Positions 8,543 through 17,158 are shown, numbered from the stretch's first letter. The stretch is 54,460 bases of DNA from Streptomyces sp. SID486 (GCF_009865385.1 NZ_WWJT01000402.1:1-54460); one strand, 5' to 3'. The notes: generated from the letters alone by a model not told the origin. Numbers and translations are program-made.

Positions 8543-9796
8543 TCAGGCCGCCGAGAAGACGCCGATGCCGTTGGGCACGGGGCGCTCGGCGCCGCCGCTC
8601 GGGTGGTTGCGCACGGTCACCGTGGTCTCGTCCGTGCCACGGGTGACCATCTCCGTGGAGCCGCCGCCGTCCAGGTTGAAGGCGTCGGTGGCGCCCAGCG
8701 ACCGCATGGTGTCCGCCTCCTCCGCGACGGTCAGGCCGGAGCGGTAGGCGGCGGCGCCGTCCAGCGCCAGGAGCAGCAGTCGCCGCCCGTCGTCCTTGGT
8801 GCCCACGACCGTGCGCACGGCCGAGGTGACGTCGTTCAGACCGGACAGCGGGGTGCCGCCCCGCAGTACCGGAAAGCCGCCGATCGCGAACGCGTACGGC
8901 ACCTTGGACGAGGCCGCCACCAGGGAGTGCGTGATATCCACCGGGTCGCCGACCGACAGCCCGCGCAGCTGCCGTGCGCCGTCCTCACGGCCCAGCAGCA
9001 CCGTGGTGTCGGCGGGGATCGTGCCGCTGCCCGGGGCGTCCGAGGCGGACACCACCCGGCCCCCGCGCACCTTCACCTCGTAGGTGTCGTCGCTGCACGG
9101 CGCCGACCGCTGGGTGTCGGTGCCGCAGACGGCGCGCACCCGTGAGGCGCTGCCCCAGCGCGCGGTGAAGGCGCCGACCGAGTTCACCGGCAGGGCGTAC
9201 TGGTTGAGGCCCTTCAGGGGCAGCCGGCCCTGCGGTGTGCCGACGGTGCCGGTCAGGGAGAGGCGGTCGAGCCTGGCCCGCCGGTCGGTGCCCACACCGA
9301 AGACCTCCAGGGTGTTCGTGCCCGGAGGCAGCGCCGGCCCGAACCGCTGGCCCTTCGGCACCGCCGCCTTGAGCGCCTGGCCGGCCGCCACGGCGGGTCC
9401 GACGGCCGCGCCGGTGGCCTCCACACCCGGGTGCTGCGTCTCGGTGATGTCGAAGAAGTCCCCGTTCACCCCGGCGACCGCCCCGGCCGAGTCCGCCAGC
9501 CGGGAGACGGTCGCGCGGGCCGCCACCACGCCCGGGTGGAGCAGGTCGACACGGACGTGCGGATCGGCCAGGTCCACCGTGAGCAGGTGGGCACGGGCCG
9601 TCCCCCCGGCCGTCTCGATGTCGAACTGCCGGTAGGTGACGCCCGGTGCGATCCGCTTGCCCGCGGACGCGGCACCGGCGGGTGCCGCACCCGTCGGTGC
9701 CGCACCCGCCGGAGTCGCGCCGGACAGCACGACGAACGCCGTGACAACCGTGAGAACCGTTCGGCCCGCCGCCGAACGTCTGCCGCGTCTGGTCAC
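8543..9796 (-). CDS. Secreted phosphodiester glycosidase (NAGPA-domain) protein
   Basis: A 417-residue exported protein. Arg-rich residues 1-12 and the hydrophobic stretch to about residue 30 form a signal peptide ending near GAAPTGA; an Ala/Gly/Pro-rich linker follows. The rest is the phosphodiester glycosidase domain (NAGPA family), with GVNGDFFD near residue 110 and the C-terminal DAFNLDGGGSTEMV signature. Members remove a capping sugar from phosphodiester-linked glycans or act on cell-wall polymers; the actual substrate here is unknown. The start is a GTG at 9796 preceded by AGGGGAC. The gene is monocistronic by position. Confidence 0.87.
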   Translation of the reverse strand: MTRRGRRSAAGRTVLTVVTAFVVLSGATPAGAAPTGAAPAGAASAGKRIAPGVTYRQFDIETAGGTARAHLLTVDLADPHVRVDLLHPGVVAARATVSRLADSAGAVAGVNGDFFDITETQHPGVEATGAAVGPAVAAGQALKAAVPKGQRFGPALPPGTNTLEVFGVGTDRRARLDRLSLTGTVGTPQGRLPLKGLNQYALPVNSVGAFTARWGSASRVRAVCGTDTQRSAPCSDDTYEVKVRGGRVVSASDAPGSGTIPADTTVLLGREDGARQLRGLSVGDPVDITHSLVAASSKVPYAFAIGGFPVLRGGTPLSGLNDVTSAVRTVVGTKDDGRRLLLLALDGAAAYRSGLTVAEEADTMRSLGATDAFNLDGGGSTEMVTRGTDETTVTVRNHPSGGAERPVPNGIGVFSAA

Positions 9797-9871
9797 CGTG
9801 TCCCCTGACGTCTCGTCAACTGCTCCTGTGTGCAGGGGCAGTGCACCAGACTCAGGGAGCCGCAGGGCCGA

Positions 9872-10231
9872 CTAGGCGTCGACGACGCGAGAACGGGTGA
9901 GAAAACGCACCCCGTCGGGTGCCTCCAGCGAGAAACCGCTGCCCCGTCCCGGCACGACGTCCACGATCAGCCGGGTGTGGCTCCACAGCTCGTACTGGCT
10001 GCGCGACATCCAGAACGTGACGGGCTCCGGCACGCCCTCCACCGCCAGCTCCGCCAGCAGCACGTCCGAGCCGCCGGTGCGGAACTCGCCGTCGGGGTAG
10101 CACATGGGGGCGCTGCCGTCGCAGCAGCCGCCGGACTGGTGGAACATCAGCGGGCCGTGTTCGGTTCGCAGACGGCGCACCAGGTCCGCCGCCGACGGGG
10201 TGAGTTCGACGCGCGGGGTCTCCTCGTCCAT
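9872..10231 (-). CDS. DUF779 family protein
   Basis: A 119-residue protein with the DUF779 hallmark HQSGGCCDGSAPMC near residues 31-44, whose paired cysteines suggest metal or thiol chemistry. The family is usually encoded beside an acetaldehyde/aldehyde dehydrogenase of the ExaC group; here no such gene is adjacent. ATG 10231 has GGAGG 8 bases upstream. Function is unknown; a redox or metal-handling accessory role for an aldehyde dehydrogenase is the common guess in the family. Confidence 0.8.
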   Translation of the reverse strand: MDEETPRVELTPSAADLVRRLRTEHGPLMFHQSGGCCDGSAPMCYPDGEFRTGGSDVLLAELAVEGVPEPVTFWMSRSQYELWSHTRLIVDVVPGRGSGFSLEAPDGVRFLTRSRVVDA

Positions 10232-10308
10232 CTTCGCCCTCCTGGACGGCCGGGGTGCCGACCGGTCCAGTCTCACGGTCGGTCAGCAGCGCGTCCAGAA
10301 GGCGTCGT

Positions 10309-10656
10309 TCACCGGTGGCCGAGCACGTTGACGACCCGGCCGCCCGGGTCCCGGACGAAGAACCGCCGCACTCCCCACTCCTCGTCGGTCAGCGGGTGCA
10401 CGATCTCCGCGCCGCGCTCCCGCATCGCCGCGTAGGCCGCGTCGACGTCCTCGACCTCGATGCTCAGGTCCGGGGCCACCGGAGCGGTCAGATCCTCACT
10501 CATGAGGCTCAGCTGGACGGCCGGGTTCCCGGTGGAGGCGAGCGTCCTGATCCACCCGTGGTCCATGACCTGCTCCAGGCCCAGGACGCCGTAGAACTCC
10601 GCGCTTTCGGGCAGGACGGTCGACTGGATGTTGGGCACGACACGGCGTACGGACAT
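10309..10656 (-). CDS. VOC (glyoxalase/bleomycin-resistance fold) protein
   Basis: A 115-residue vicinal-oxygen-chelate protein built from two beta-alpha-beta-beta-beta modules. ESAEFYGVLGLE marks the first module and GVRRFFVRDPGGRVVNVLGH the second. Such small proteins are dioxygenases, isomerases or antibiotic-binding proteins; metal ligands cannot be assigned with confidence, so no activity is claimed. ATG 10656 follows a GGGGGAG ribosome site. It stands alone between the DUF779 gene and a low-complexity intergenic region. Confidence 0.82.
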   Translation of the reverse strand: MSVRRVVPNIQSTVLPESAEFYGVLGLEQVMDHGWIRTLASTGNPAVQLSLMSEDLTAPVAPDLSIEVEDVDAAYAAMRERGAEIVHPLTDEEWGVRRFFVRDPGGRVVNVLGHR

Positions 10657-10886
10657 GATCGGGCTCCCCCTGGTCGTCGGCTCTGACGAGGGGTCAGCGT
10701 AGTCAGGCGTACGCGTCACCGCTCCGGTCGGGCTCGGTCGGGATGCCGGCCCGCCCGGGTGCTCGGCCGGTGTGGCGGGTCGGTCGGGTGCCGAAGCGGT
10801 CGGGTGCCGGACCGGGGTGCGGGGTCGGTCGGGGTGCTCGGCCGGTGTGGCGGGCCGCTCCGGTGCGGGGCCGGGGGGGAACCTGG
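10657..10886. repeat. Low-complexity intergenic region with repeated CGGTCGG and GGTGCTCGG blocks
   Basis: Between the VOC gene and the permease lie interspersed repeats of CGGTCGGG and CCGGTGTGGCGGG. One 22-base block beginning GGTGCTCGGCC occurs twice, near 10758 and 10829. No gene is credible here. Confidence 0.6.
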
Positions 10887-12365
10887 TCAGGCGGTGTCGC
10901 GGACGTGTCGCATCAGCAGGGCGTACAGCGCCGAAGCCACCGCCATCCCGGCGGGCAGGGCCAGGTCGACGCCGCCCAGGGCGGCGGCCACGGGGCCGGT
11001 GTAGGCGGTGTCGACGCACAGCGCGGAGGCGGCCACACCCGCCCCGAGGGCCAGCGCCCCGGACCAGTTGACTCCGCCGGTGTACCAGAAGGGCCCGGCA
11101 GGGGACTCGTCGGCGAGGGCGGGGCCGTCGTAGCGGTTGCGGCGCAGCAGGATGTCCGTGGCGTAGACGGCCGTGCTCGGGCCGAGCAGGAGCACGGTCA
11201 GCTGGAGCACGTCGCCGACGGTGCCGAGGAAGTCCGAGACGAGCAGCGCGTACAAGGTCAGGGAGACCGACACGGCGCCGTCGACGAGGACGCTGAGCGA
11301 GCGCCGGATGCGCAGGCCGACCGCCTGCAGGGCGAGACCGGCGCTGTAGGCCGTCAGCGCGTTCAGCGCGACCGTGCCGAGGACCAGCGCGAGCAGGAAG
11401 ACCGGACGGAACCAGCCGGGCAGCAGCGGCTGGAGCGAGGACTCCGGGTCGTTCATGTCGACGGCGGTCGCCGCACACGCGCCGAGCCCGCACACCAGGA
11501 CGCTCGACACGAAGCCGCCGAACGCAGTCCAGCCCGCCACCGCCCTCGCGGGCGTGCTGCGGGGCAGATAGCGGGAGAAGTCCGCGCTCGTGGTGTAGGA
11601 GAGCGGCCCCGAGGCGATGAGGGCGACACCGGCCGGCAGCGTCGCCCACAGGGCGGTGCCCGTCAGCGGCCGCTCGGGGACGTATCCGACGTCCGTGTGC
11701 CGCAGCACCACCACCCCCACCGCGGCGAACACCGCCGTCAGGACCAGGGTGACGGGCAGGTAGAGCCGGACGATCGCGGCATGGCCGTAGACGCTGATGG
11801 CGAGCGTGACGGTGGCGACGAGCACCACCACCGCGGCCTTCACCCCGGTGTTCACCGGCAGTCCGGCCCTGTCCACCAGGGCGAAGGCCGCGGTCGCCGC
11901 GGCGGCCAGGTTCAGCGCGAAGTAGCACACGGAGATGAGCCAGCCGGTCACCGCGTTGTTCACCCGGTTCCCGCGCACCCCGTACATGGCCCGGGTGACG
12001 ACCTCGCTCGGCGCGCCCGCCACCGGGCCCGGGACCGCCAGCAGGCCGGTGAGCAGCCAGAACAGATTGCCGACGACGATCACCGCGAGGGCCTGCCACA
12101 GGGTCAGCCCCATCAGCACCAGGCTGCCGCCCACGACCAGGCTCAGGTAGTTGACGTTCGCGGCGGCCCACACGGAGAACAGCTCGCCCGGGCGCCCGCG
12201 GCGTTCGGAATCCGGGATGTGGTCGATGCCGTGCGCCTCGACGCCGCCGGTGTGCCCGGTGTGCCCGGTATGCCCGGTGTCCCGGTATGCGGTGGTGCCG
12301 TCGGTGGTGCCGTCGAGAGGTGTGGGCCGCGGGCCGGGGTGCGGGTCGGGGAGCGTGGACGCCAT
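10887..12365 (-). CDS. NCS1 family nucleobase/allantoin-type permease
   Basis: A 492-residue inner-membrane transporter with about 12 hydrophobic helices, of the nucleobase:cation symporter-1 (cytosine permease) type. The first helix region (ELFSVWAAANVNYLSLVVGGSLV) carries the family's usual asparagine-rich pattern, and SADFSRYLPRST lies in the central loop. The N-terminal tail has GHT repeats (GHTGHTGHTGG) from a 9-bp expansion near 12250-12290. It is divergent from a TetR-like regulator with shared operator-like sequence, and an amidohydrolase follows that regulator. Uptake of a heterocycle that the amidohydrolase opens is a reasonable inference. Confidence 0.88.
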   Translation of the reverse strand: MASTLPDPHPGPRPTPLDGTTDGTTAYRDTGHTGHTGHTGGVEAHGIDHIPDSERRGRPGELFSVWAAANVNYLSLVVGGSLVLMGLTLWQALAVIVVGNLFWLLTGLLAVPGPVAGAPSEVVTRAMYGVRGNRVNNAVTGWLISVCYFALNLAAAATAAFALVDRAGLPVNTGVKAAVVVLVATVTLAISVYGHAAIVRLYLPVTLVLTAVFAAVGVVVLRHTDVGYVPERPLTGTALWATLPAGVALIASGPLSYTTSADFSRYLPRSTPARAVAGWTAFGGFVSSVLVCGLGACAATAVDMNDPESSLQPLLPGWFRPVFLLALVLGTVALNALTAYSAGLALQAVGLRIRRSLSVLVDGAVSVSLTLYALLVSDFLGTVGDVLQLTVLLLGPSTAVYATDILLRRNRYDGPALADESPAGPFWYTGGVNWSGALALGAGVAASALCVDTAYTGPVAAALGGVDLALPAGMAVASALYALLMRHVRDTA

Positions 12366-12399
12366 GGGGCCCTCCGGAAGCGGTGGGATCGGCCTGGTC

Positions 12400-12449
12400 G
12401 CTTATTGGGCAGGTGACCAGTTGCTTATTGGTCGCACACTCAATAGCAT
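12400..12449 (+). promoter_or_regulatory. Divergent permease/TetR control region
   Basis: A 9-base direct repeat GCTTATTGG occurs at 12400-12408 and 12423-12431. GACCA-N9-TGGTC (12415-12433) is an inverted repeat. TTGCTT (12421-12426), a 17-base spacer and TAGCAT (12444-12449) form a good promoter whose start would fall on the ATG at 12457, giving a leaderless mRNA. The inverted repeat covers the -35 box, fitting autorepression. Confidence 0.5.
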
Positions 12450-12456
12450 CGCCGAC

Positions 12457-13488
12457 ATGTCGTCAAGCGTTCAGCGCAAGCGGATCCGCAAGGACCCCGC
12501 CGCCCGGCGGGCCGAGATCGTCGGGGCCGCGGCGGCTGTCGCCCTCGCCGAGGGACTGGAGTGCGTCACCCTGCGCCGGATCGCCGAGGATCTCGCCGTC
12601 CGCCCCGGGCTGATCAGCCACTACTTCCCATCGGCCGAGGACCTCGTCGCCGAGGCGTTCGGCAGCGCCGCGACCGGTGAGCTGGACCGGCTACTGCCGG
12701 GCGAGCTTGGTGAGATCGGTGAGAGCGGCGAGGCGGGGGAGCCGGAGGGTGAGTCGTCGGTCGGGCGTGCTGGGGTCGGGGAGCCGGAGGGTGAGTCGTC
12801 GGTCGGGCGTGCTGGGGTCGGGGGGTTTGAGGGTGAGCCGTCGGTCGGGCGTGCTGGGGTCGGGGGGCCTGAGGGTGAGCCGTCGGTCGGGCGTGCTGGG
12901 GGCGGAGAGTCTGACGGTGAGCCGTTGGCCGAGCGCGCCGGAGGCCGGGGCTTCGGCGGTCGGTCTGCGGCGGGCCGAGGGGGGCCGGGCGAGTTCGACG
13001 GCGAGCCGTCGGCCGGCCTCGGCGAGGTGCGCGAGTTCGGCAACCGGTCGCCGGCCGGCCGCGCCGGGGCGGAGGAACTCGACCGCCCGGTGCCGGCCGC
13101 CTCGCTCGCGGGTACGCCCACCCGACGTCTGGCGCGATTCCTCGCCCGTACCTCGGGAGAGGAGTACGACGCGATCAGCCGGCTGTGGATCAACGCCCGC
13201 CACCTCAGCCGTTACCGGCCCGTGCTCCGGGACCGCGTCGCCGAGCAGGAGACCGCCTGGCGCGACCGGCTCGAAGCGCTGATCCGGGACGGAGTGACCA
13301 CCGGCGAGTTCGGCACGGACGATCCGCGGGCCACCGCCATCCAGATCCTGGTCGTCCTCGACGGCCTGGGCGTCCACGCGAACACCGCGACTCCGCAGCG
13401 ACCGGCCGCGGTGCTCCGTATGCCGGTCACGACTGCGGAACGCGAACTCGGCCTGCCACCCGGCACGCTGGACCACCCCACCGGCTGA
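12457..13488 (+). CDS. TetR/AcrR family regulator with internal 14-residue repeat insertion
   Basis: A 343-residue TetR-type repressor, much longer than the usual ~200. Residues 17-65 are the DNA-binding domain (AEGLECVTLRRIAEDLAVRPGL...HYFPSAEDL). Residues 95-206 are eight copies of a 14-residue repeat (type EPEGESSVGRAGVG, the first four nearly identical in DNA), and about 207-343 are the ligand-binding domain (RLARFLARTSGEEYDAISRLW). Without the repeat the protein would have normal size, so the array looks inserted in the linker between domains. No ribosome site is visible; a leaderless promoter ends at the ATG. It likely controls the divergent permease and the amidohydrolase downstream. 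Confidence 0.85.
   Translation: MSSSVQRKRIRKDPAARRAEIVGAAAAVALAEGLECVTLRRIAEDLAVRPGLISHYFPSAEDLVAEAFGSAATGELDRLLPGELGEIGESGEAGEPEGESSVGRAGVGEPEGESSVGRAGVGGFEGEPSVGRAGVGGPEGEPSVGRAGGGESDGEPLAERAGGRGFGGRSAAGRGGPGEFDGEPSAGLGEVREFGNRSPAGRAGAEELDRPVPAASLAGTPTRRLARFLARTSGEEYDAISRLWINARHLSRYRPVLRDRVAEQETAWRDRLEALIRDGVTTGEFGTDDPRATAIQILVVLDGLGVHANTATPQRPAAVLRMPVTTAERELGLPPGTLDHPTG
12739..13074 (+). repeat. 42-bp coding tandem repeat, eight copies
   Basis: Units of exactly 42 bp start at 12739, 12781, 12823, 12865, 12907, 12949, 12991 and 13033. Copies 1-4 are nearly identical; copies 5-8 are progressively diverged. Frame is kept throughout. Confidence 0.9.
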
Positions 13489-13609
13489 CCCGTGCCCACC
13501 AGCTGACCTGTGTCTAACGGCTGACTTGTGCCCACCGGCTGACTTGTGCCCACCAGCTGACCTGTGTCCACCGGCTGACCTGTGTCCAGCGGCTGGCCCC
13601 CGCCTGACG
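13484..13609 (+). repeat. 18-bp tandem repeat just after the TetR stop
   Basis: GCTGAC (last copy GCTGGC) recurs at 13484, 13502, 13520, 13538, 13556, 13574 and 13592, an exact 18-bp period of the type GCTGACCTGTGTCCACCG. The first unit contains the TGA stop of the regulator, so the stop codon itself has been multiplied. The rest of the gap to the amidohydrolase holds a further repeat (next entry) and no gene. Confidence 0.85.
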
Positions 13610-13795
13610 GCCGACCCCCGTCTGACGGCTGACTGCGCGTTACGGGGGCTGCCCGCTACCGCCTCCACCCGCCTCCACCCACCTTTGACCCCGTCGACCT
13701 CGGCCGCGTTGGCCGGCCTCCGCTACCCCTGGCCCACGTTTGCTCCCGCCCCCGTCCGACTCCCGCGCCCGTCTCACGCGTGCATCACCCCCCTT

Positions 13796-13880
13796 GCCGT
13801 CCGCCAGACCCCCGCGCCGCCCGTCCTGCCGTCCGCCAGACCCCCGCGCCGCCTGCCGTCCGCCAGATCCCCGTGCCGAC
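13796..13880 (+). repeat. Three-copy 27-32 bp repeat before the amidohydrolase
   Basis: GCCGTCCGCCAGA occurs at 13796, 13828 and 13855, each followed by CCCCG(C/T)GCCG. Pyrimidine-rich, non-coding, no promoter recognised. Confidence 0.7.
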
Positions 13881-13971
13881 TGCATTCGGCCTGATCCCCC
13901 TGTCGCCCGCCTCACCCCTGCCGCCCCCTCCGTCATTGACGCCTGCCCCCCTCATGAGCGAAGGAGCCCCC

Positions 13972-15606
13972 GTGGCCGCCGATCTCGTCCTGCTCTCCGC
14001 CCGGCTGCTCGACCCCGGTACGGGCCGGTTCCTCCCGCACACCGCGCTCGCCGCGGAACGGGGGCGGATCAGCTTCCTCGGTGACGACCGGGACGCCCGG
14101 GCCCTCGCCGGGTCCCGCACCACCGTCGTCGACCTGCGTGGAGCGGTGGTCAGCGCGGGGTTCACCGACGGGCACCTGCACCCGGTCTCCGGCGCCGAAC
14201 GCACCATGGGTGTCGACCTGTCCACCTGCCGCGACCTGGACGCCGTACGGGCCGCGCTCGCCGCGGCGGTGCGGGAACTGCGGCCCGGCGCCTGGGTACG
14301 CGGCTGGGGCCTGGACCCCAACGTCTTCGGCACCGCACCCGTCGGCAGCGCGGCCCTCGGCCCCGTCCTCGACGGGGTGCCCGCCCTCGTCGACCTGTTC
14401 GACGCGCACTCGGCGCTGGCCAGCGACCGCGCGCTGGAACTGGCGGGCATCGACGGCCCGCGCACCTTCGGTCAGGGCTCGGAGATCGTCTGCGACGACG
14501 CCGGCCGGCCCACCGGCCTGCTGCTGGAGGACGCGGCCTGCGAACTCGTCGAGGCGGTCGCCCCCCGGCCCACCGACGCCGAGATCCGCAGCCGTGCCGC
14601 CGAGGTGCTGGCCGCCATGGCCGCCTCCGGACTCACCGGCGGCCACGCCATGGACGCTAACGGGGACAGCCTCGCCGTCTACGCCGCCCTGGAGGCCGAA
14701 GGCGCCCTGCCCCTGCGTCTGCGGATCGCTCCCTGGTGCCGGCCCGAGGCGGACGACGACGCCGTCGCCGGTCTCGTCCGTGCGCAGGGCACCGGCGGCA
14801 CCCTGTGGCGGGTGGCGGGCGTGAAGCTCTTCATGGACGGCACCATCGACAACGGCACCGCCTGGCTCGAGACCCCCGACTGCCACGGCGAGTCCGGCCA
14901 CGCTCACTGGCCCGACCCGCTCCGCTACACCCAGGTGATCGCGGCACTCCACCGCGCCGGTGTTCCCACGGCGACCCACGCCATCGGCGACGCGGCTGTG
15001 CGGCACGTACTCGACGCCGTGGAAATGGCCCAGGCCGACAGTGGCGGGGCGGACGGTCCGGGCGTCGTCCGGCACCGGGTCGAGCACATCGAGACCGTGC
15101 CCGACGACACCGTACGACGCTTCGCGCCACTCGGCGTCGCCGCCTCGATGCAGCCCACCCACTGCTGCGAGTTCACCCGGGCGGACCACACCGACAACTG
15201 GTCGCGCCGGCTCGGCGAGGAGCGGGCGGGGCGCGCCTTCCGCTGCCGTGACCTGTGGGAGGCCGGGGCACGGGTCGTCCTCGGCTCCGACTGGCCCATC
15301 GCGCCGTACCCGCCGCTCCAGGTCATGGCCGGCGCCCGGCACCGCCGGCCCGCGGACCTCTCCCTTCCGCCGCATGGCCCCGGCCAGGCCCTCACCCCGC
15401 TCCAGGCGCTGCAGGGCATGACCGTCAACGCCGCCTGGGCCGCGGGGGAGGAGGACCACGCCGGACGTCTTGCTGTCGGCCACCGCGCCGACCTGACCGT
15501 GCTGGCCGACGACCCGCTGAGGGTGCCCGACACCGGGCTGGCCGAGCTGCCGGTGCTGCTCACGGCGGTGTCGGGGCGGATCACGCACCGGGGACCTCAG
15601 CTGTAG
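13972..15606 (+). CDS. YtcJ-like metal-dependent amidohydrolase
   Basis: A 544-residue amidohydrolase-superfamily enzyme of the YtcJ/NfdA branch. The first metal motif is GFTDGHLHP (about residues 62-70), VKLFMDGTIDNGTA carries the conserved mid-domain motif, THAIGDAAV the next metal histidine, and GSDWPIAPYPPL the C-terminal aspartate. Such enzymes hydrolyse amide or cyclic amide bonds. GTG 13972 is preceded by AAGGAG at 6 bases; ATG 13954 is in frame but has no ribosome site. Placed after the TetR gene and near a divergent NCS1 permease, it probably acts on the imported compound. Confidence 0.88.
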   Translation: MAADLVLLSARLLDPGTGRFLPHTALAAERGRISFLGDDRDARALAGSRTTVVDLRGAVVSAGFTDGHLHPVSGAERTMGVDLSTCRDLDAVRAALAAAVRELRPGAWVRGWGLDPNVFGTAPVGSAALGPVLDGVPALVDLFDAHSALASDRALELAGIDGPRTFGQGSEIVCDDAGRPTGLLLEDAACELVEAVAPRPTDAEIRSRAAEVLAAMAASGLTGGHAMDANGDSLAVYAALEAEGALPLRLRIAPWCRPEADDDAVAGLVRAQGTGGTLWRVAGVKLFMDGTIDNGTAWLETPDCHGESGHAHWPDPLRYTQVIAALHRAGVPTATHAIGDAAVRHVLDAVEMAQADSGGADGPGVVRHRVEHIETVPDDTVRRFAPLGVAASMQPTHCCEFTRADHTDNWSRRLGEERAGRAFRCRDLWEAGARVVLGSDWPIAPYPPLQVMAGARHRRPADLSLPPHGPGQALTPLQALQGMTVNAAWAAGEEDHAGRLAVGHRADLTVLADDPLRVPDTGLAELPVLLTAVSGRITHRGPQL

Positions 15607-15735
15607 CGGGACGGCGCGGTCGGAGGAGGCCGGAGGAGGGGGGAGGACGGGCGCGGTGCTGCGGGCGGGTACGGGCGGCCTTCGAGTGGCGGTCCGCGGG
15701 GAGGTGCCGGGCGGCTCGATCGCGGCGGCCGGAGG

Positions 15736-16383
15736 TCAGTCCGATGAGTCGCGTCGTTCCTGGCGGGCGCGGCGGGCGCGGCGGGCCTCCGGCAGGAGCG
15801 GCAGCAGCGACAGGACGACGACCAGGCCGACCAGCGGCAGCAGGTAGTCGTCGATGTGCGGAACCGAGGCGCCCAGGGTGAACCCGGCCAGGACCAGCGC
15901 CTGCGACCACAGCAGACCGCCGACGGTCTGCCAGATCGTGAAGGCCCGCGCGGGCACGCCCAGGGCGCCGGCCACCGGGTGCAGGACCGACCGCAGCAGC
16001 GGTACGAACCGGCCGATCACCAGCGCCTTCCCGTGCCCGTAGCGGGCCAGCAGTCCTTCCGCGCGCCCCGCCGCGGCCCTCACCCGGTGACTGGACGTAC
16101 GCGCCAGCACCGCCCGTCCGCCGTGCCGCCCGATCAGATACCCCACCTGGCCGCCCGCCACCGCTCCGACGGCCGCGCACAGCAGCACCTGCCACAACGC
16201 CAGCCGCGGCGGCTGCTGCGCGCTGCCGGCGCACAGCACCCCGGCCGGGAACAGCAGCGTGTCACCGGGCAGGAAAAAGCCGACGACCAGCAGGCCCGAC
16301 TCGGCGAAGATCACCACCAGGACACCCAGCGCGCCGAAGGCGGCCAGCACCGAGGCGCTGTCCAGCGGGTTGACGGCTATCAC
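15736..16383 (-). CDS. DedA family membrane protein
   Basis: A 215-residue DedA/VTT-family inner-membrane protein with four to five hydrophobic segments. FAESGLLVVGFFLPGDTLLFPAG near residue 27 and GRFVPLLRSVLHPVAGALG near residue 125 are the family signatures, including the conserved acidic and arginine residues. Relatives act in phospholipid scrambling, undecaprenyl-phosphate recycling and membrane homeostasis. The GTG start at 16383 follows AGGAGG at 8 bases. The C-terminus ends in an Arg-rich cytoplasmic tail. It is the last clearly intact gene before a scrambled region. Confidence 0.87.
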   Translation of the reverse strand: MIAVNPLDSASVLAAFGALGVLVVIFAESGLLVVGFFLPGDTLLFPAGVLCAGSAQQPPRLALWQVLLCAAVGAVAGGQVGYLIGRHGGRAVLARTSSHRVRAAAGRAEGLLARYGHGKALVIGRFVPLLRSVLHPVAGALGVPARAFTIWQTVGGLLWSQALVLAGFTLGASVPHIDDYLLPLVGLVVVLSLLPLLPEARRARRARQERRDSSD

Positions 16384-17036
16384 CGGCCGAGCCTCCTGGC
16401 CTCCTCGCAGACCTGTCCGCTCCCCAGCATCGCCCGACCGGCGCCCCCGTGCGCGCCGGTCGGACGTCCGGTTGTACGCAAAACCCCGCCCGGCGTCTCA
16501 GTCCGGCGGCCCCGTCTCCGGCCGGTGAGCCCCGCCGCCTACGCCGCCCGTGACCACCGCCCCCCCCCCCCGCGGAGCCGCCTGCTTCCAAGCCACGCCG
16601 TCCCCGGGTGCCCGACGGACCGTTCCTAGAAGAACCCGAGCTTCTTGGGGGAGTAGCTGCAGAGCAGGTTCTTCGTCTGCTGGTGGTACACGCTCGCCGT
16701 CGCCTATGACCTGCGGCAAGGGGTGGAATCGTCTGCTGCTGGGCCGAGTTGGTCCGCACCTGGTCCGGATCTTGCTGCGTGATCTGGTGTTGGCGTGCGA
16801 GTCCTGCGGTACGCCATGGCACAGGTTGTAGAGGCCGTCTATGGGCGTCCACGCCAGTCCATGGTGTGTGCGTTGTAGCAGGTCAAGGCTTCGCGGTCCG
16901 GTGGCGTCGACTTAGTTGGTGACAGACGTGTGACAGGGCCGGTGATAGATCGAGGCCCTGCCGGGGGCATCCTTGGCGGGCCTCTGCCCAGAGCCGTGAG
17001 ACGAAGCTTCACCGGAGCGCTCCGGTGAAGCATCAC
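16384..17036. other. Gene-poor scrambled region
   Basis: No complete gene is supported. It contains a run of 12 C (16560-16571). On the minus strand, 16626-16699 reads as the tail of an unknown protein ending YSPKKLGFF before a TAG stop. A perfect 26-bp palindrome lies at 17006-17031. Short open frames here have poor coding character. I see no transposase, but the mix of gene tails suggests past insertions or deletions. Confidence 0.4.
17006..17031. repeat. Perfect 26-bp palindrome
   Basis: GCTTCACCGGAGC followed by its exact reverse complement GCTCCGGTGAAGC, with no loop bases. It lies 43 bases before the first copy of the 85-bp repeat. It may be a terminator stem, a regulatory site or a mobile-element trace. 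Confidence 0.75.
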
Positions 17037-17073
17037 CGTGAAGGTGACTGTGCGTGCATGCGTGACGCGTTCG

Positions 17074-17158
17074 GCTCGTCATGCAGTTTGTCTTCCCTAC
17101 GCTGTTCTAGAGGACGCTGAATTTGCGATCGCAGCCATGACGGACGACGTGGCCCGCC
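17074..17158 (+). repeat. 85-bp repeat, copy 1
   Basis: Begins GCTCGTCATGCAGTTTGT and ends ATGACGGACGACGTGGCCCGCC. It is about five-sixths identical to 19190-19273 in the same orientation. In one frame both copies read AVL(E/D)D(A/D)(E/D)FAIAAMTD(D/E), with differences that are silent or conservative, so this looks like part of a gene or a mobile element seen twice. Confidence 0.75.

Noticed and set aside
13526..13894. Pro/Ala-rich plus-strand frame in the repeat region
   Set aside because: Built from 18-bp and 27-32 bp non-coding repeats; no start signal or family.
16560..16571. 12-base C homopolymer as a phase-variable switch
   Set aside because: It lies in a gene-poor scrambled region with no reading frame or promoter to switch, so it is treated as sequence noise or neutral drift.
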